62,962 bases of DNA from an uncultured Parasphingopyxis sp. (GTDB lineage Bacteria > Pseudomonadota > Alphaproteobacteria > Sphingomonadales > Sphingomonadaceae). The position numbers and the translations under genes were made by a program. The notes beneath the pieces are model-generated. The model did not search any database. It was not told the DNA's origin and saw nothing but the letters and a program-made list of their open reading frames with translations. This document shows, piece after piece, positions 54,616 through 62,962 of the stretch (positions are counted from its first letter, which is position 1; every line of letters begins with the position of its first letter). The DNA is taken from assembly GCF_937129435.1 (NCBI RefSeq), contig NZ_CAKZNF010000041.1, positions 1 to 62,962 on the forward strand. Reading direction: 5' to 3'.

Positions 54616-55326
54616 CTATTGCAGCTCGAAAACCACCGACAGCGTCACGTTGAGCGACTGTTCGCCCGGCACGATCTGGGTCGAGGCGTCCGATTCGGCC
54701 TGCGCGCGCATGGCCATCGGCATCGGCGGACGGCTATTCCCGCTCTCGCTGACCGCCACGATCCGCGTCACCTGCATGCCAAGCGCGGATGCGTAAATGT
54801 CGGCGCGTTCGCGCGCCTGGGTCAACGCATCCCGCCGGGCCGCATCGAGCGCGTCATCGGGGTCCTCGATCTGGAGCGAGGGACCGTTGATCTGGTTGAC
54901 GCCCTGCGCAACCAGCGCATCGATGATCGGGCCGGACTGTTCGATCTCCCGGAACCGGATCGTCAGCTGGTTGGAGGCATTATAGCCGACCAATTGCGGC
55001 GCCCGGTCATTGCCGTAATCGTAGCGCGGATTGAGGTTGATCGACGCGGTCTGGATATCGCGTTCGGCGATTCCCGCCTGGCGAAGCGCCGCAAGAACCG
55101 AGCGCATCTGCGATGCGTTCTGCGCCAGCGCCGCCTGCGCGGTCGGCGCCTCGGTCACGACGCCTGCGTTGATGATCACCAGATCGGGCACCTGCGTCGA
55201 TTCGCCGGTCGCCATGATCTCGAGGCGCGTTCCCTCGATCGAAACGGCATCCTGGATTTGCGCCGCAACCGGCGCCGCCGCGACGGCGGACGTGGCGGCG
55301 AACAGGGACAGGGTAATGACTCGCAT
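54616..55326 (-). CDS. SIMPL domain-containing periplasmic protein (DUF541)
   Basis: 236 residues from ATG 55326 (MRVITLSLF); AAGGAG upstream and a signal peptide ending VAAQ. DUF541/SIMPL body: VDTQVP-type start VSIEGTRLEIMATGESTQVPDLVIINAGVVTEAPTAQAAL, DIQTASINLNPRYDY and ALTQARERADIYASALGMQV at the end. SIMPL proteins are oligomeric periplasmic proteins of unclear function, sometimes linked to oxidative stress. The gene ends at a bidirectional terminator shared with the YeaQ-like gene. Confidence 0.88.
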   Translation of the reverse strand: MRVITLSLFAATSAVAAAPVAAQIQDAVSIEGTRLEIMATGESTQVPDLVIINAGVVTEAPTAQAALAQNASQMRSVLAALRQAGIAERDIQTASINLNPRYDYGNDRAPQLVGYNASNQLTIRFREIEQSGPIIDALVAQGVNQINGPSLQIEDPDDALDAARRDALTQARERADIYASALGMQVTRIVAVSESGNSRPPMPMAMRAQAESDASTQIVPGEQSLNVTLSVVFELQ

Positions 55327-55561
55327 GGTGGAAACTCCTTCGCAACTGCGGAAAATGCCGCTAATTCGGCTCACGATCAGACAAGCAGACACGCCGTGAC
55401 GCTTCGATGAACGACCCACTCAATCCGCCCGATTGCCTTGCTTTGGGCCGGTATTCGTCGCAAAGGGCAACGGATTTCATCTCCGGCTTGTTCCCTGTGT
55501 CTTATTAGGGTAATACAGCAGTGCGAATGATAGCACCGGAGGCATGTTCAAGGTGGCAGAT

Positions 55562-56773
55562 ATGAACGTCGAACCGAGTTTCGGCCAAGACAGGGTAGAA
55601 CCGATCGGCGAATTCGAGGCCGAGGAAAAGCGGCGCAAGCGGCGGCGGGCGATCATCATCGCCGTCGTGGCGATCGTTGGCGCGATCCTGCTCGCCATGA
55701 TGTTCATGGGCGGAGGCGAGGAAGGCGCGGGTGAAAGCGCAGGCGTCGCCGGGGCCGAAGGGGGGCCGCGCGACCTGCCGACCGTGACCGTGATCGTCCC
55801 GGGGTCCGACACCGTGTCCAATGTCATTTCCGCGACGGGCAGCCTTTCCGCCCGGCGCGACCTTCCGGTCGGCGTGGCCGGCGAAGGCGGCCAGATCTCT
55901 CGCGTTCTCGTCGACGCGGGCGACTGGGTCGGCCAGGGCCAGGTGCTCGCGGTCATCGACCAGTCGGTTCAGGCGCAGCAAGTCCAGTCGGCCAACGCCA
56001 ATATCGAGGTCGCCCGCGCCGATCTCGCGCTCGCCCAGTCGAACCTCGATCGCGCGCTCCAGCTCATCGATCGCGGCTTTATCAGCCGCGCCGATGTCGA
56101 TCGCCTGACGGCGACGCGCGATGCCGCCCGGGCGCGTGTCAATGTCGCGACGGCGCAGCGCAACGAACTCAACGCGCGCAGCGCGCGCCTCGCCATCCGT
56201 GCGCCGAGCGCCGGCCTGATCCTCGAACGCAATGTCGAGGCCGGGCAGGTCGTCAGCGCCGGTTCCGGTGCGCTTTTCCGTATCGCCGAGGGCGGCGAGA
56301 TGGAGATGAATGCGCGCGTTTCCGAAGCCGCATTGGCCCGCCTGTCGGTCGGCCAGCGCGCGACCGTCATTCCCGTCGGTACGTCGCAGAGCTTCGAAGG
56401 GCAGATCTGGCAACTCTCGCCGACGATCGACCCGCAAAGCCGACAGGGAACGGCGAGCATTGCCCTGAACTATGACCGCGCGCTGCGCCCCGGCGGGTTC
56501 GCCAGCGCCCGAATCGTCAGCGGTGCGGTCGATGCGCCGATGCTGCCGGAATCGGCGGTGATGAGCGATGACGACGGCAATTACGTCTACATCATCGACG
56601 AGGACAACAAGGTGGTCCGCCGTCCGGTCACGATCGGCGAGGTGTCGAACGAGGGTATCACGATCCGCCGCGGACTGCGCGGTAACGAGCAGGTCGTGCA
56701 GTCGGCCGGTGCCTTTATCAATGTCGGCGACGAAGTCATCCCGCGGCGCGTGTCGAGCGAAGACGCGAACTAG
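55562..56773 (+). CDS. RND efflux periplasmic adaptor (MFP) subunit
   Basis: 403 residues from ATG 55562 (MNVEPSFGQD), AAGGTGG upstream; ATG 55544 is an alternative. N-terminal TM anchor IIIAVVAIVGAILLAMMF after a basic KRRKRRR, then the lipoyl and barrel-sandwich domains (VLAVIDQSVQAQQVQSANANIEVARADL... with a short helical hairpin) and the beta-barrel (RLSVGQRATVIPVGTSQSFEGQI). It bridges the inner-membrane pump with an outer-membrane channel. 9 bp upstream of the pump gene; no TolC-like gene is adjacent. Confidence 0.92.
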   Translation: MNVEPSFGQDRVEPIGEFEAEEKRRKRRRAIIIAVVAIVGAILLAMMFMGGGEEGAGESAGVAGAEGGPRDLPTVTVIVPGSDTVSNVISATGSLSARRDLPVGVAGEGGQISRVLVDAGDWVGQGQVLAVIDQSVQAQQVQSANANIEVARADLALAQSNLDRALQLIDRGFISRADVDRLTATRDAARARVNVATAQRNELNARSARLAIRAPSAGLILERNVEAGQVVSAGSGALFRIAEGGEMEMNARVSEAALARLSVGQRATVIPVGTSQSFEGQIWQLSPTIDPQSRQGTASIALNYDRALRPGGFASARIVSGAVDAPMLPESAVMSDDDGNYVYIIDEDNKVVRRPVTIGEVSNEGITIRRGLRGNEQVVQSAGAFINVGDEVIPRRVSSEDAN

Positions 56774-56782
56774 GCCGGCCCG

Positions 56783-59700
56783 ATGTCCTTCCGCACCATA
56801 TCGACCTGGGCGATCAAGAATCCGACGCCGCCGCTGGTTCTCTTCGTGGCGCTGATGCTCGCCGGCATCGTGGCGTTTTCGCGGCTCGACGTCACGGACA
56901 GCCCCGAAATCGATTTCCCCGCCGTCATCGTGCAGGTCGCGCAGCCGGGCGCCGCACCGAGCGAACTTGAAACGCAGGTGACGCAAAGGGTCGAGGCGGC
57001 CGTCCGCAACATCAACGGCGTCGACGAGATTCAGTCGACGGTGCGCGAGGGCAGTTCGGAAACCTTTATTCAGTTCGATATCGGCACGCCGGTCGACCGT
57101 TCCGTCAACGACGTCCGCAATGCCGTATCGCAGATTCGGGGCGACTTGCCCGACGGGATCCTTGAACCGCAGGTGACCCGCGTGGAGATCAACGGCGGCG
57201 GGACGATTGCGTTCTTCGCCGTCGAGAATGTCGACATGACGCTCGAGGAGCTGAGCTGGTTCGTCGACGATACGGTTTCGCGGCGGCTGCTAAGCGTTGA
57301 AGGCATGGCTTCGGTCGGCCGGGGCGGAGGTGTCGATCGTGAAATCCGCGTCATTCTCGATCCGGCGCAGTTGGAAGCGCTCGGCGTGACCGCCAACCAG
57401 ATCAACGCACAGCTGCGCCAGACAAATGTCGATGCGACGGGCGGCCGGGCCGAGGTCGCTGGCTCGGAACAGGCGCTCCGCGTGCTCGGCAACGCCGAAA
57501 CGGCCTACGAGCTAGGCCAGACGCAGATCGCGCTTGGCGGCGGGCGAACCGTGAAACTGGCCGATATCGCAGAGGTGCGGGACCTATATGGCGAGCAGCG
57601 TTCGATCGGCCGGCTCAACGGCCGTCAGGTGCTCAGCTTCGGTATTGAGCGCGCGAAGGGCGCCTCCGATGTTGTCGTTTATGAGGAAGCCCTACGCGTC
57701 CTCGAAGAGATCGAGGAAGAGAATCCCGGCGTCAAATTTACCCGGCTCTTCACGTCGGTGAACTACACGATCGAGAATTACGACGCCGCCATGGAGGCCC
57801 TGATCGAGGGCGCGATCCTCGCGGTCATCGTCGTCTTCCTGTTCCTGCGCGATTGGCGGGCCACGCTGATCGCGGCGATTGCCATCCCGCTGTCCGCCAT
57901 CCCGACCTTCTGGTTCATGGACATGATGGGCTTCACCCTCAACTTCATCAGCCTGCTGGCGCTGAGTCTGGTGGCAGGTGTCCTTGTCGATGACGCCATC
58001 GTCGAGATCGAGAATATCGTTCGCCATATGCGGATGGGCAAATCCTCCTATCAGGCATCGATCGACGCCGCCGAGGAGATCAGCCTGGCCGTGCTTGCGA
58101 CGACTAGTGCCATCGTCGCCGTCTTTCTGCCCGTCGGCTTCATGCCGGGCATTCCGGGTCAGTTCTTTATCCAGTTCGGCGTAACCGTCGTGATCGCGGT
58201 GCTGATGAGCCTTGCTGTGGCCAGGCTTTTGACACCCTTGCTCTCCGCCTATTTCCTCAAGGCCGAAGGCGTGCGCCAGCATGGCGGCGGCTGGGCGATG
58301 GATCGCTACATGGCGCTTCTGAGATGGTCGCTCGTGCATCGTTGGAAAACCGCGATTCTCGGCGGGGGCGGCGCCATGCTGCTGACGGTTTTCGTGTTCG
58401 CGCAGCTACCGCTCGTTTTCCAGCCGACCGAGGACAATGACTTCAGCCGCGTCAGCATCGAAATGGTGCCGGGTACGACGTTGGAGCAGACGACCCGGGT
58501 GTCCGATGAAGCCGCGCGTATTATTCGCGAGCAGCCTGAGGTTGTAACGGCGTTCCAGCGCATCAACACCGGCGACGGTCGTATCTTCATCACGCTTAGC
58601 CATGATCGCGAGCGAACCAGTGTCGAATTCGAGCGCGACGTCGCGCCGCAGCTGCGCGAAATTGCCGATGCTCGTGTGACGTTCCAGTCGCAACAGGGTG
58701 GTTTCAGCGGCCGCGACATCTCGATCATTATCGGCGGGAGCGATCCCGATCTGCTCGACCAGGCGGCCGATGAGATCATCGCCCAGATGAGCGAATTGGA
58801 CAGCGTGCTTGCGCCGCGTGTCGATGGCGGCCTGCAGCGCCCCGAAATCACGATCACGCCGCGGCTCGATTTCGCCGCCGATCTGGGTGTTACGACGTCC
58901 GACCTGAGCCGGGCGATTCGTGTCGCGACGATCGGCGAGATCGATCAGAGCGCCGCCCGCTTCTCGCTCAACAACCGGCAGATTCCGATTCGCGTTGCCC
59001 TGTCCGAGGAATCGCGCCGCGACCTTTCGACGATCGAAAACCTCGCCGTGCCGACCTCCAGCGGAGGCTCGGTGCCGCTGAGTCTCGTCGCCGATATCGG
59101 TTTCGGTTCCGGCCCGACGGAAATCCAGCGTTACAATCAGCAGCGACGTATCGTGATCGGTGCGGATCTCGCACCGGGCGTCGTCACGGCGTCGGCGGAG
59201 ATCGATGCCCTGCCGATCTGGGACAACCTGCCCACGGGCGTCGAACGCGTGATCGCCGGTCCCGAGGAATGGCAGGCCGAGATGCTCAACAGCTTCCTGA
59301 TCGCCGTAATCTCCGGCGTGCTACTCGTTTTCGCCGTGCTCGTGCTGCTCTACCGGCGCATCATGGCGCCGCTCGTCAACATGGGGTCGCTACTGCTGGC
59401 TCCGCTTGGCAGCGGCATCGCGCTGCTGCTCGTCGGCGAGGCTGTGTCGATGCCGGTGTTCATCGGCCTGCTGATGCTGCTCGGCATCGTCGCCAAGAAC
59501 TCGATCCTGCTCGTCGATTTCGCGATTGAGGAGATGGACAAGGGCGTCGAGAAGAATGCCGCGATCATCGATGCCGGGCACAAGCGCGCCCAGCCGATCG
59601 TGATGACGACGGTGGCGATGGTCGCGGGCATGGTGCCGACCGCACTCGCGCTCACCGGTGACGGCGCGTTCCGTTCGCCCATGGGCTGGACGGTGATCGG

Positions 59701-59854
59701 CGGCCTTATCCTGTCGACCGTGCTCACGCTGGTGATCGTTCCCGCAAGCTTCAGCATCGCCGACAGCTTCGAACGGTGGATACGCGGCAAGCTCGGCCGG
59801 TTCGTCACCCCCAAGCCGGCCAGCGACGAGGGCGCCGTCCAGCCCGCCGAATGA
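56783..59854 (+). CDS. RND efflux transporter permease (AcrB/HAE1-like)
   Basis: 1023 residues, 12 TM helices and two large periplasmic loops. Begins MSFRTISTWAIKNPTPPLVLF, has the TM4 Asp pair in GVLVDDAIVEIENIVRHM and the TM10 Lys in IVAKNSILLVDFAIE, the proton-relay residues of HAE1 pumps. Substrates (drugs, solvents, metals excluded by type) are unknown. The stop overlaps the next ATG (ATGA), so the pump is coupled with DUF445 and GNAT genes in one operon. Confidence 0.95.
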   Translation: MSFRTISTWAIKNPTPPLVLFVALMLAGIVAFSRLDVTDSPEIDFPAVIVQVAQPGAAPSELETQVTQRVEAAVRNINGVDEIQSTVREGSSETFIQFDIGTPVDRSVNDVRNAVSQIRGDLPDGILEPQVTRVEINGGGTIAFFAVENVDMTLEELSWFVDDTVSRRLLSVEGMASVGRGGGVDREIRVILDPAQLEALGVTANQINAQLRQTNVDATGGRAEVAGSEQALRVLGNAETAYELGQTQIALGGGRTVKLADIAEVRDLYGEQRSIGRLNGRQVLSFGIERAKGASDVVVYEEALRVLEEIEEENPGVKFTRLFTSVNYTIENYDAAMEALIEGAILAVIVVFLFLRDWRATLIAAIAIPLSAIPTFWFMDMMGFTLNFISLLALSLVAGVLVDDAIVEIENIVRHMRMGKSSYQASIDAAEEISLAVLATTSAIVAVFLPVGFMPGIPGQFFIQFGVTVVIAVLMSLAVARLLTPLLSAYFLKAEGVRQHGGGWAMDRYMALLRWSLVHRWKTAILGGGGAMLLTVFVFAQLPLVFQPTEDNDFSRVSIEMVPGTTLEQTTRVSDEAARIIREQPEVVTAFQRINTGDGRIFITLSHDRERTSVEFERDVAPQLREIADARVTFQSQQGGFSGRDISIIIGGSDPDLLDQAADEIIAQMSELDSVLAPRVDGGLQRPEITITPRLDFAADLGVTTSDLSRAIRVATIGEIDQSAARFSLNNRQIPIRVALSEESRRDLSTIENLAVPTSSGGSVPLSLVADIGFGSGPTEIQRYNQQRRIVIGADLAPGVVTASAEIDALPIWDNLPTGVERVIAGPEEWQAEMLNSFLIAVISGVLLVFAVLVLLYRRIMAPLVNMGSLLLAPLGSGIALLLVGEAVSMPVFIGLLMLLGIVAKNSILLVDFAIEEMDKGVEKNAAIIDAGHKRAQPIVMTTVAMVAGMVPTALALTGDGAFRSPMGWTVIGGLILSTVLTLVIVPASFSIADSFERWIRGKLGRFVTPKPASDEGAVQPAE

Positions 59855-61116
59855 CACCGATTTTCCGCAGCGGAACCGACGCGGCCTTTTCCGAGGACCG
59901 TGCGCGCACCATGCGGCGCACCGCCACGGGGATGCTGGTCTTCATGGCGGGCGTGTTCATCCTGGCGCACAGTATGGAAGACCGGCACATGGCCTGGGGC
60001 TTCGTCGCCGCCTTCGCCGAGGCCGCGATGGTCGGCGGGCTGGCGGACTGGTTCGCGGTGACGGCGTTGTTCCGCCATCCGCTCGGCTTGCCGATTCCCC
60101 ACACCGCCATCATTCCGAACAACAAGGATCGGATCGGCGATACGCTGGCGAGCTTTCTCAAGGAGAATTTCCTCACCGCTTCGGTCGTCGCCCGGCGCAT
60201 GAAACGGTTCGACATTGCCAGTGCCATCGGGCGCTTTCTCAACCAGCCGGACGGAGATTATGGCAGGATCCGCCAGGGCGCCTCGCGGCTCGTCGTGATG
60301 ATCCTCGAATCGCTCGACGACGAACGGCTTGGCCAGCAGGCAAAGGCGATGGTGTCGGACCGGATGCGCAAGATCGACGTGTCTCCCCTGCTCGGCCAGG
60401 CGCTCGAGGCAGCGGTGGAGGATAATCGCCACGTTCCCATCATCGACGGCATGGTGCGCTGGGCCGCCAATATCCTCGATTCGAACGAGGCCGTCGTGCG
60501 GCAGATGGTCTATGAGCGCGCGAACAACATCATGCGCTGGCTCGCGATCGACGACCGGCTTTCCGATGCCATCATTAACGGCCTGAGAAAGCTGCTTATC
60601 CAGATGGAGAGCGATCCGCATCATCCGTTGCGCGACAAGGCGAATGAGGGCTTTGTCCGCCTCGCCTTCGACATGCAGCACGATCCGAAAATGCAGGAGC
60701 GTGTGAACCGCATCAAGGACGACATCCTCGCCAATCCGGCGGTGACCGAATGGATCGACGGGCTCTGGGAAAATGCCCGCGGCGCCATGCTCCGCGCCGC
60801 CCGCGATCCCGACCGCATCATGCAGGGGCGACTCGGCGATGCCCTGCGCGATCTCGGCAGGACGCTACAGGACGACAAGGATCTCAATCGCACGGTCAAC
60901 ACCTTCGCCCGCCGCGCGACCGTGGGTGCCGTCGCCGACTATGGCGACGGCATGGTCAAGCTGGTCTCGGACACGGTCCGCGGCTGGGATGCCGAAACAG
61001 TGACCGGCCGGGTGGAAAACGCCGTCGGCCGCGACCTGCAATATATCCGTGTCAACGGCACGCTGGTCGGCGGACTGGTCGGGCTGACCATTCACACGAT
61101 CATTACCTTCACATGA
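59851..61116 (+). CDS. DUF445 family membrane protein
   Basis: 421 residues from ATG 59851 (MTPIFRSGTDAAF), overlapping the pump stop. Two N-terminal helices, LVFMAGVFILAHSMEDRHMAWGFVAAFAEAAMVGGLADWFAVTALFRHPLGLPIPHTAIIPNNKDRIGDTLASFLKENFL is the DUF445 hallmark, then a long soluble helical middle and a terminal TM (IRVNGTLVGGLVGLTIHTIITF). Function unknown, often suspected in membrane homeostasis. Coupled to the GNAT gene by ATGA. Confidence 0.9.
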   Translation: MTPIFRSGTDAAFSEDRARTMRRTATGMLVFMAGVFILAHSMEDRHMAWGFVAAFAEAAMVGGLADWFAVTALFRHPLGLPIPHTAIIPNNKDRIGDTLASFLKENFLTASVVARRMKRFDIASAIGRFLNQPDGDYGRIRQGASRLVVMILESLDDERLGQQAKAMVSDRMRKIDVSPLLGQALEAAVEDNRHVPIIDGMVRWAANILDSNEAVVRQMVYERANNIMRWLAIDDRLSDAIINGLRKLLIQMESDPHHPLRDKANEGFVRLAFDMQHDPKMQERVNRIKDDILANPAVTEWIDGLWENARGAMLRAARDPDRIMQGRLGDALRDLGRTLQDDKDLNRTVNTFARRATVGAVADYGDGMVKLVSDTVRGWDAETVTGRVENAVGRDLQYIRVNGTLVGGLVGLTIHTIITFT

Positions 61117-61628
61117 GCGTGGCGATCGAGACCGACCGGCTGGTCATGACGCGGCCGACACTAGACGACGCCTCCATGATCGAGGCGATGATCAATAGCG
61201 AAGGTGTAGGCCGCTACCTCCCGTCAAACAGTCCCGAAGACGCGTTCAACCGCGTCCTCCGTAACGAGGGATGCTGGTCCTTCTACGGTTACGGCCCGCT
61301 CATCGTTCGCGAGAAAGCCGGCGGCGCCTTTGCCGGTCAGTGCGGCCTGTTTCACGGAAGGCGGGGATTGGGCGAGGACTTCGACCCCTTTCCCGAGGCC
61401 GGATGGGTGATCGCGGCAGACTATCACGGCAAGGGCTATGCCGGCGAAGCGATGGTCGCGATCCTGGACTGGGTGCGTCGCGAGCATGGCGTTCGGCGCG
61501 TCGTCGCGATTATCGATCCCGATAACCTGCCTTCGATCCGCCTGGCCGAAAAGATGGGCTTTGGCGACATCGGCCAAGCAATATACAAGGACAGCAAGGT
61601 CGTCCGATTCGCCTGGGAGGCGGTCTAA
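61113..61628 (+). CDS. GNAT family N-acetyltransferase
   Basis: 171 residues from ATG 61113 ([19 protein letters not shown]), overlapping the DUF445 stop. RimJ/RimL-type layout: [35 protein letters not shown] (acetyl-CoA loop, G-K-G-Y-A), and [18 protein letters not shown]. Substrate unknown: ribosomal protein N-terminus or small-molecule amine. It is the last gene of the RND operon and its stop overlaps murA by 4 bp on the other strand. Confidence 0.9.
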   Translation: MSVAIETDRLVMTRPTLDDASMIEAMINSEGVGRYLPSNSPEDAFNRVLRNEGCWSFYGYGPLIVREKAGGAFAGQCGLFHGRRGLGEDFDPFPEAGWVIAADYHGKGYAGEAMVAILDWVRREHGVRRVVAIIDPDNLPSIRLAEKMGFGDIGQAIYKDSKVVRFAWEAV

Positions 61629-62908
61629 CCCTCGCTCACCCGCTCGATATCGGCACCGACGGCGCCGAGCTTGTCCTCGAGCCGCTCATAGCCGCGATCG
61701 AGGTGATAGACGCGCAGCACATGCGTTTCGCCCTTGGCGGCGAGGCCCGCCAGGATCAGGCTCATCGAAGCGCGCAGATCGGTCGCCATCACTTGCGCGC
61801 CGACCAGTTCGTCGACGCCCTTGACGACCGCCGAGCGCCCGCTGACCTCGATATCGGCGCCCATACGGCCCAGTTCGGGGACGTGCATATAGCGGTTCTC
61901 GAAAATCGTTTCGGTGAGCAGGCTTGTGCCCTTTGCGAGAGCCAGCATCGACATGAATTGCGCCTGCATATCGGTGGGGAAACCCGGAAAGGGTGCGGTC
62001 GAGATGTTGACCGGCTTCAACGCGCCATCGGCGGCGACACGGATGCCTTCACCCGTTTCCTCGACTTCGGCGCCCGCATCGCGCAACTCGGCGAGCACGG
62101 CGCGCATATCGTCACCGCGTGCACCGGCCAGCATCAGATCCCCGCCCGTGATCGCCGCCGCGCAGGCATAGCTTCCGGCTTCGATCCGGTCGGGCATGAC
62201 GCGATAGGTCGTGCCGCCGAGCCGTTCCTTGCCGTGCACGACGAGCGTCGCCCGGCCGATATTCTCGATCTCCGCGCCCATCGCGACGAGGCAGTTGCAC
62301 AGGTCGACGATCTCGGGTTCCTTCGCCGCGTTCTCGATCACCGTTTCGCCGCGCGCGAGGACGGCCGCCATCAGCGCGTTTTCCGTCGCGCCGACCGACA
62401 CGAACGGAAAGGCGATCGTCCCGCCGCGCAGACCGCCATCGGGAGCATGCGCCTTCACATAGCCGGCGGCGAGCTCGATTTCCGCACCAAGTGCCTCAAG
62501 CGCCTTCAGGTGCAGGTCGACGGGCCGGTTGCCGATCGCGCAGCCGCCGGGCATCGACACCGTCGCCTCCCCTGCCCTGGCCACCAGCGGCCCCAGCACC
62601 AGAACCGAAGCCCGCATCTTCCGCACGAAATCATACGGGGCGACGGTCGATGCGATCCGTTCGGCCTTGATCGTCATCTTGCGGCCGAAACCGCCATTGT
62701 GACCGCCTTCGAGCATGGTCGACGCGCCATGCTGGTTGAGCAGATGCATGAAACTGTCGACATCGGCGAGCCGCGGCAGGTTCTCGAAACAGACCGGTTC
62801 GTCGGTCAGCAGCGCGCAGGGCAGCAGCGTCAGAACGGCGTTCTTCGCGCCCGAAATTTCGATTGTGCCGGAGAGGCGGTTTCCACCGCGGACTTTAATC
62901 GAGTCCAT
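61625..62908 (-). CDS. murA: UDP-N-acetylglucosamine 1-carboxyvinyltransferase
   Basis: 427 residues; first committed step of peptidoglycan synthesis, adding enolpyruvyl from PEP. Two-domain inside-out alpha/beta barrel. Catalytic, fosfomycin-binding Cys in [21 protein letters not shown]-type start [19 protein letters not shown] with the Lys-Asn pair; end [19 protein letters not shown]. Complete. Convergent overlap (4 bp) with the GNAT gene. Upstream 62909-62962 is too short to judge. Confidence 0.97.
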   Translation of the reverse strand: MDSIKVRGGNRLSGTIEISGAKNAVLTLLPCALLTDEPVCFENLPRLADVDSFMHLLNQHGASTMLEGGHNGGFGRKMTIKAERIASTVAPYDFVRKMRASVLVLGPLVARAGEATVSMPGGCAIGNRPVDLHLKALEALGAEIELAAGYVKAHAPDGGLRGGTIAFPFVSVGATENALMAAVLARGETVIENAAKEPEIVDLCNCLVAMGAEIENIGRATLVVHGKERLGGTTYRVMPDRIEAGSYACAAAITGGDLMLAGARGDDMRAVLAELRDAGAEVEETGEGIRVAADGALKPVNISTAPFPGFPTDMQAQFMSMLALAKGTSLLTETIFENRYMHVPELGRMGADIEVSGRSAVVKGVDELVGAQVMATDLRASMSLILAGLAAKGETHVLRVYHLDRGYERLEDKLGAVGADIERVSEG

Positions 62909-62962
62909 CGCCGGGCTTCTAGCGGCGCGCGCGGAATTTGCAAAAGCGGGCGTGATTTGATG

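Overview
The window is a 63-kb piece of a GC-rich alphaproteobacterial chromosome. Gene content points to the Sphingomonadales: PhaR, CpaF and a SciP-type (DUF1153) CtrA regulator; the pdxH / J-domain / fabI / aroC neighbourhood seen in alphaproteobacteria; an EcfG-like GGAAC-N17-CGTA promoter; and many acyl-CoA dehydrogenases with spinster and GPH transporters. I see no tRNA, rRNA, insertion sequence, prophage or CRISPR array. Coding density is high, and long antisense open frames are a by-product of GC-rich codon use. No gap without a gene exceeds about 300 bp once starts are corrected.

Layout. (1) 0.1-13 kb is a catabolic region: three acyl-CoA dehydrogenases, an AMP-forming acyl-CoA ligase, a zinc alcohol dehydrogenase, two MFS-type transporters and a beta-lactamase-fold hydrolase. 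It is interrupted by a small cassette at 8.1-10 kb in which a TIR-TM-SH3 protein lies between two similar small lipoproteins. (2) 13-24.7 kb holds a lipoprotein M1 aminopeptidase, a CHAP amidase, typA, a BASS transporter, a CorA/ZntB channel, two tandem secreted tail-collar proteins, glutaminase, and telA with a membrane partner behind a clear promoter/operator. (3) 24.7-28.1 kb is a polyhydroxyalkanoate locus (phaA, a short phaC-like gene, divergent phaR) bracketed by two 94-bp inverted-repeat elements. (4) 28-38.4 kb holds a solitary cpaF, a DMT exporter, fadD, an AlaC-type aminotransferase, an HCCA-isomerase-like protein and a coupled beta-helix / diheme cytochrome / methyltransferase operon. 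(5) 38.4-48 kb is a leftward directon (J-domain protein, BrkB, fabI, GNAT, aroC, SLC13, DAACS), with pdxH and phzF reading right. (6) 48-55.3 kb has a secreted caspase with PPC domains, a serine hydrolase, a frameshifted DUF4279 gene, mnmA, sciP, a GlsB/YeaQ stress gene and a SIMPL protein. (7) 55.5-62.9 kb is an RND efflux pair coupled to DUF445 and GNAT genes, convergent with murA.

Observations most worth follow-up: the secreted caspase with a perfect EF-hand loop; the TIR protein with flanking lipoproteins; a YajC-like insertion in a dicarboxylate/amino-acid symporter; the telA operator; a duplicated gene tail after the 4.3-kb dehydrogenase; and a T6-tract frameshift in the DUF4279 gene. 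No single element is proven to be a new system. Functions are assigned from motifs and family knowledge only; no database search was run.
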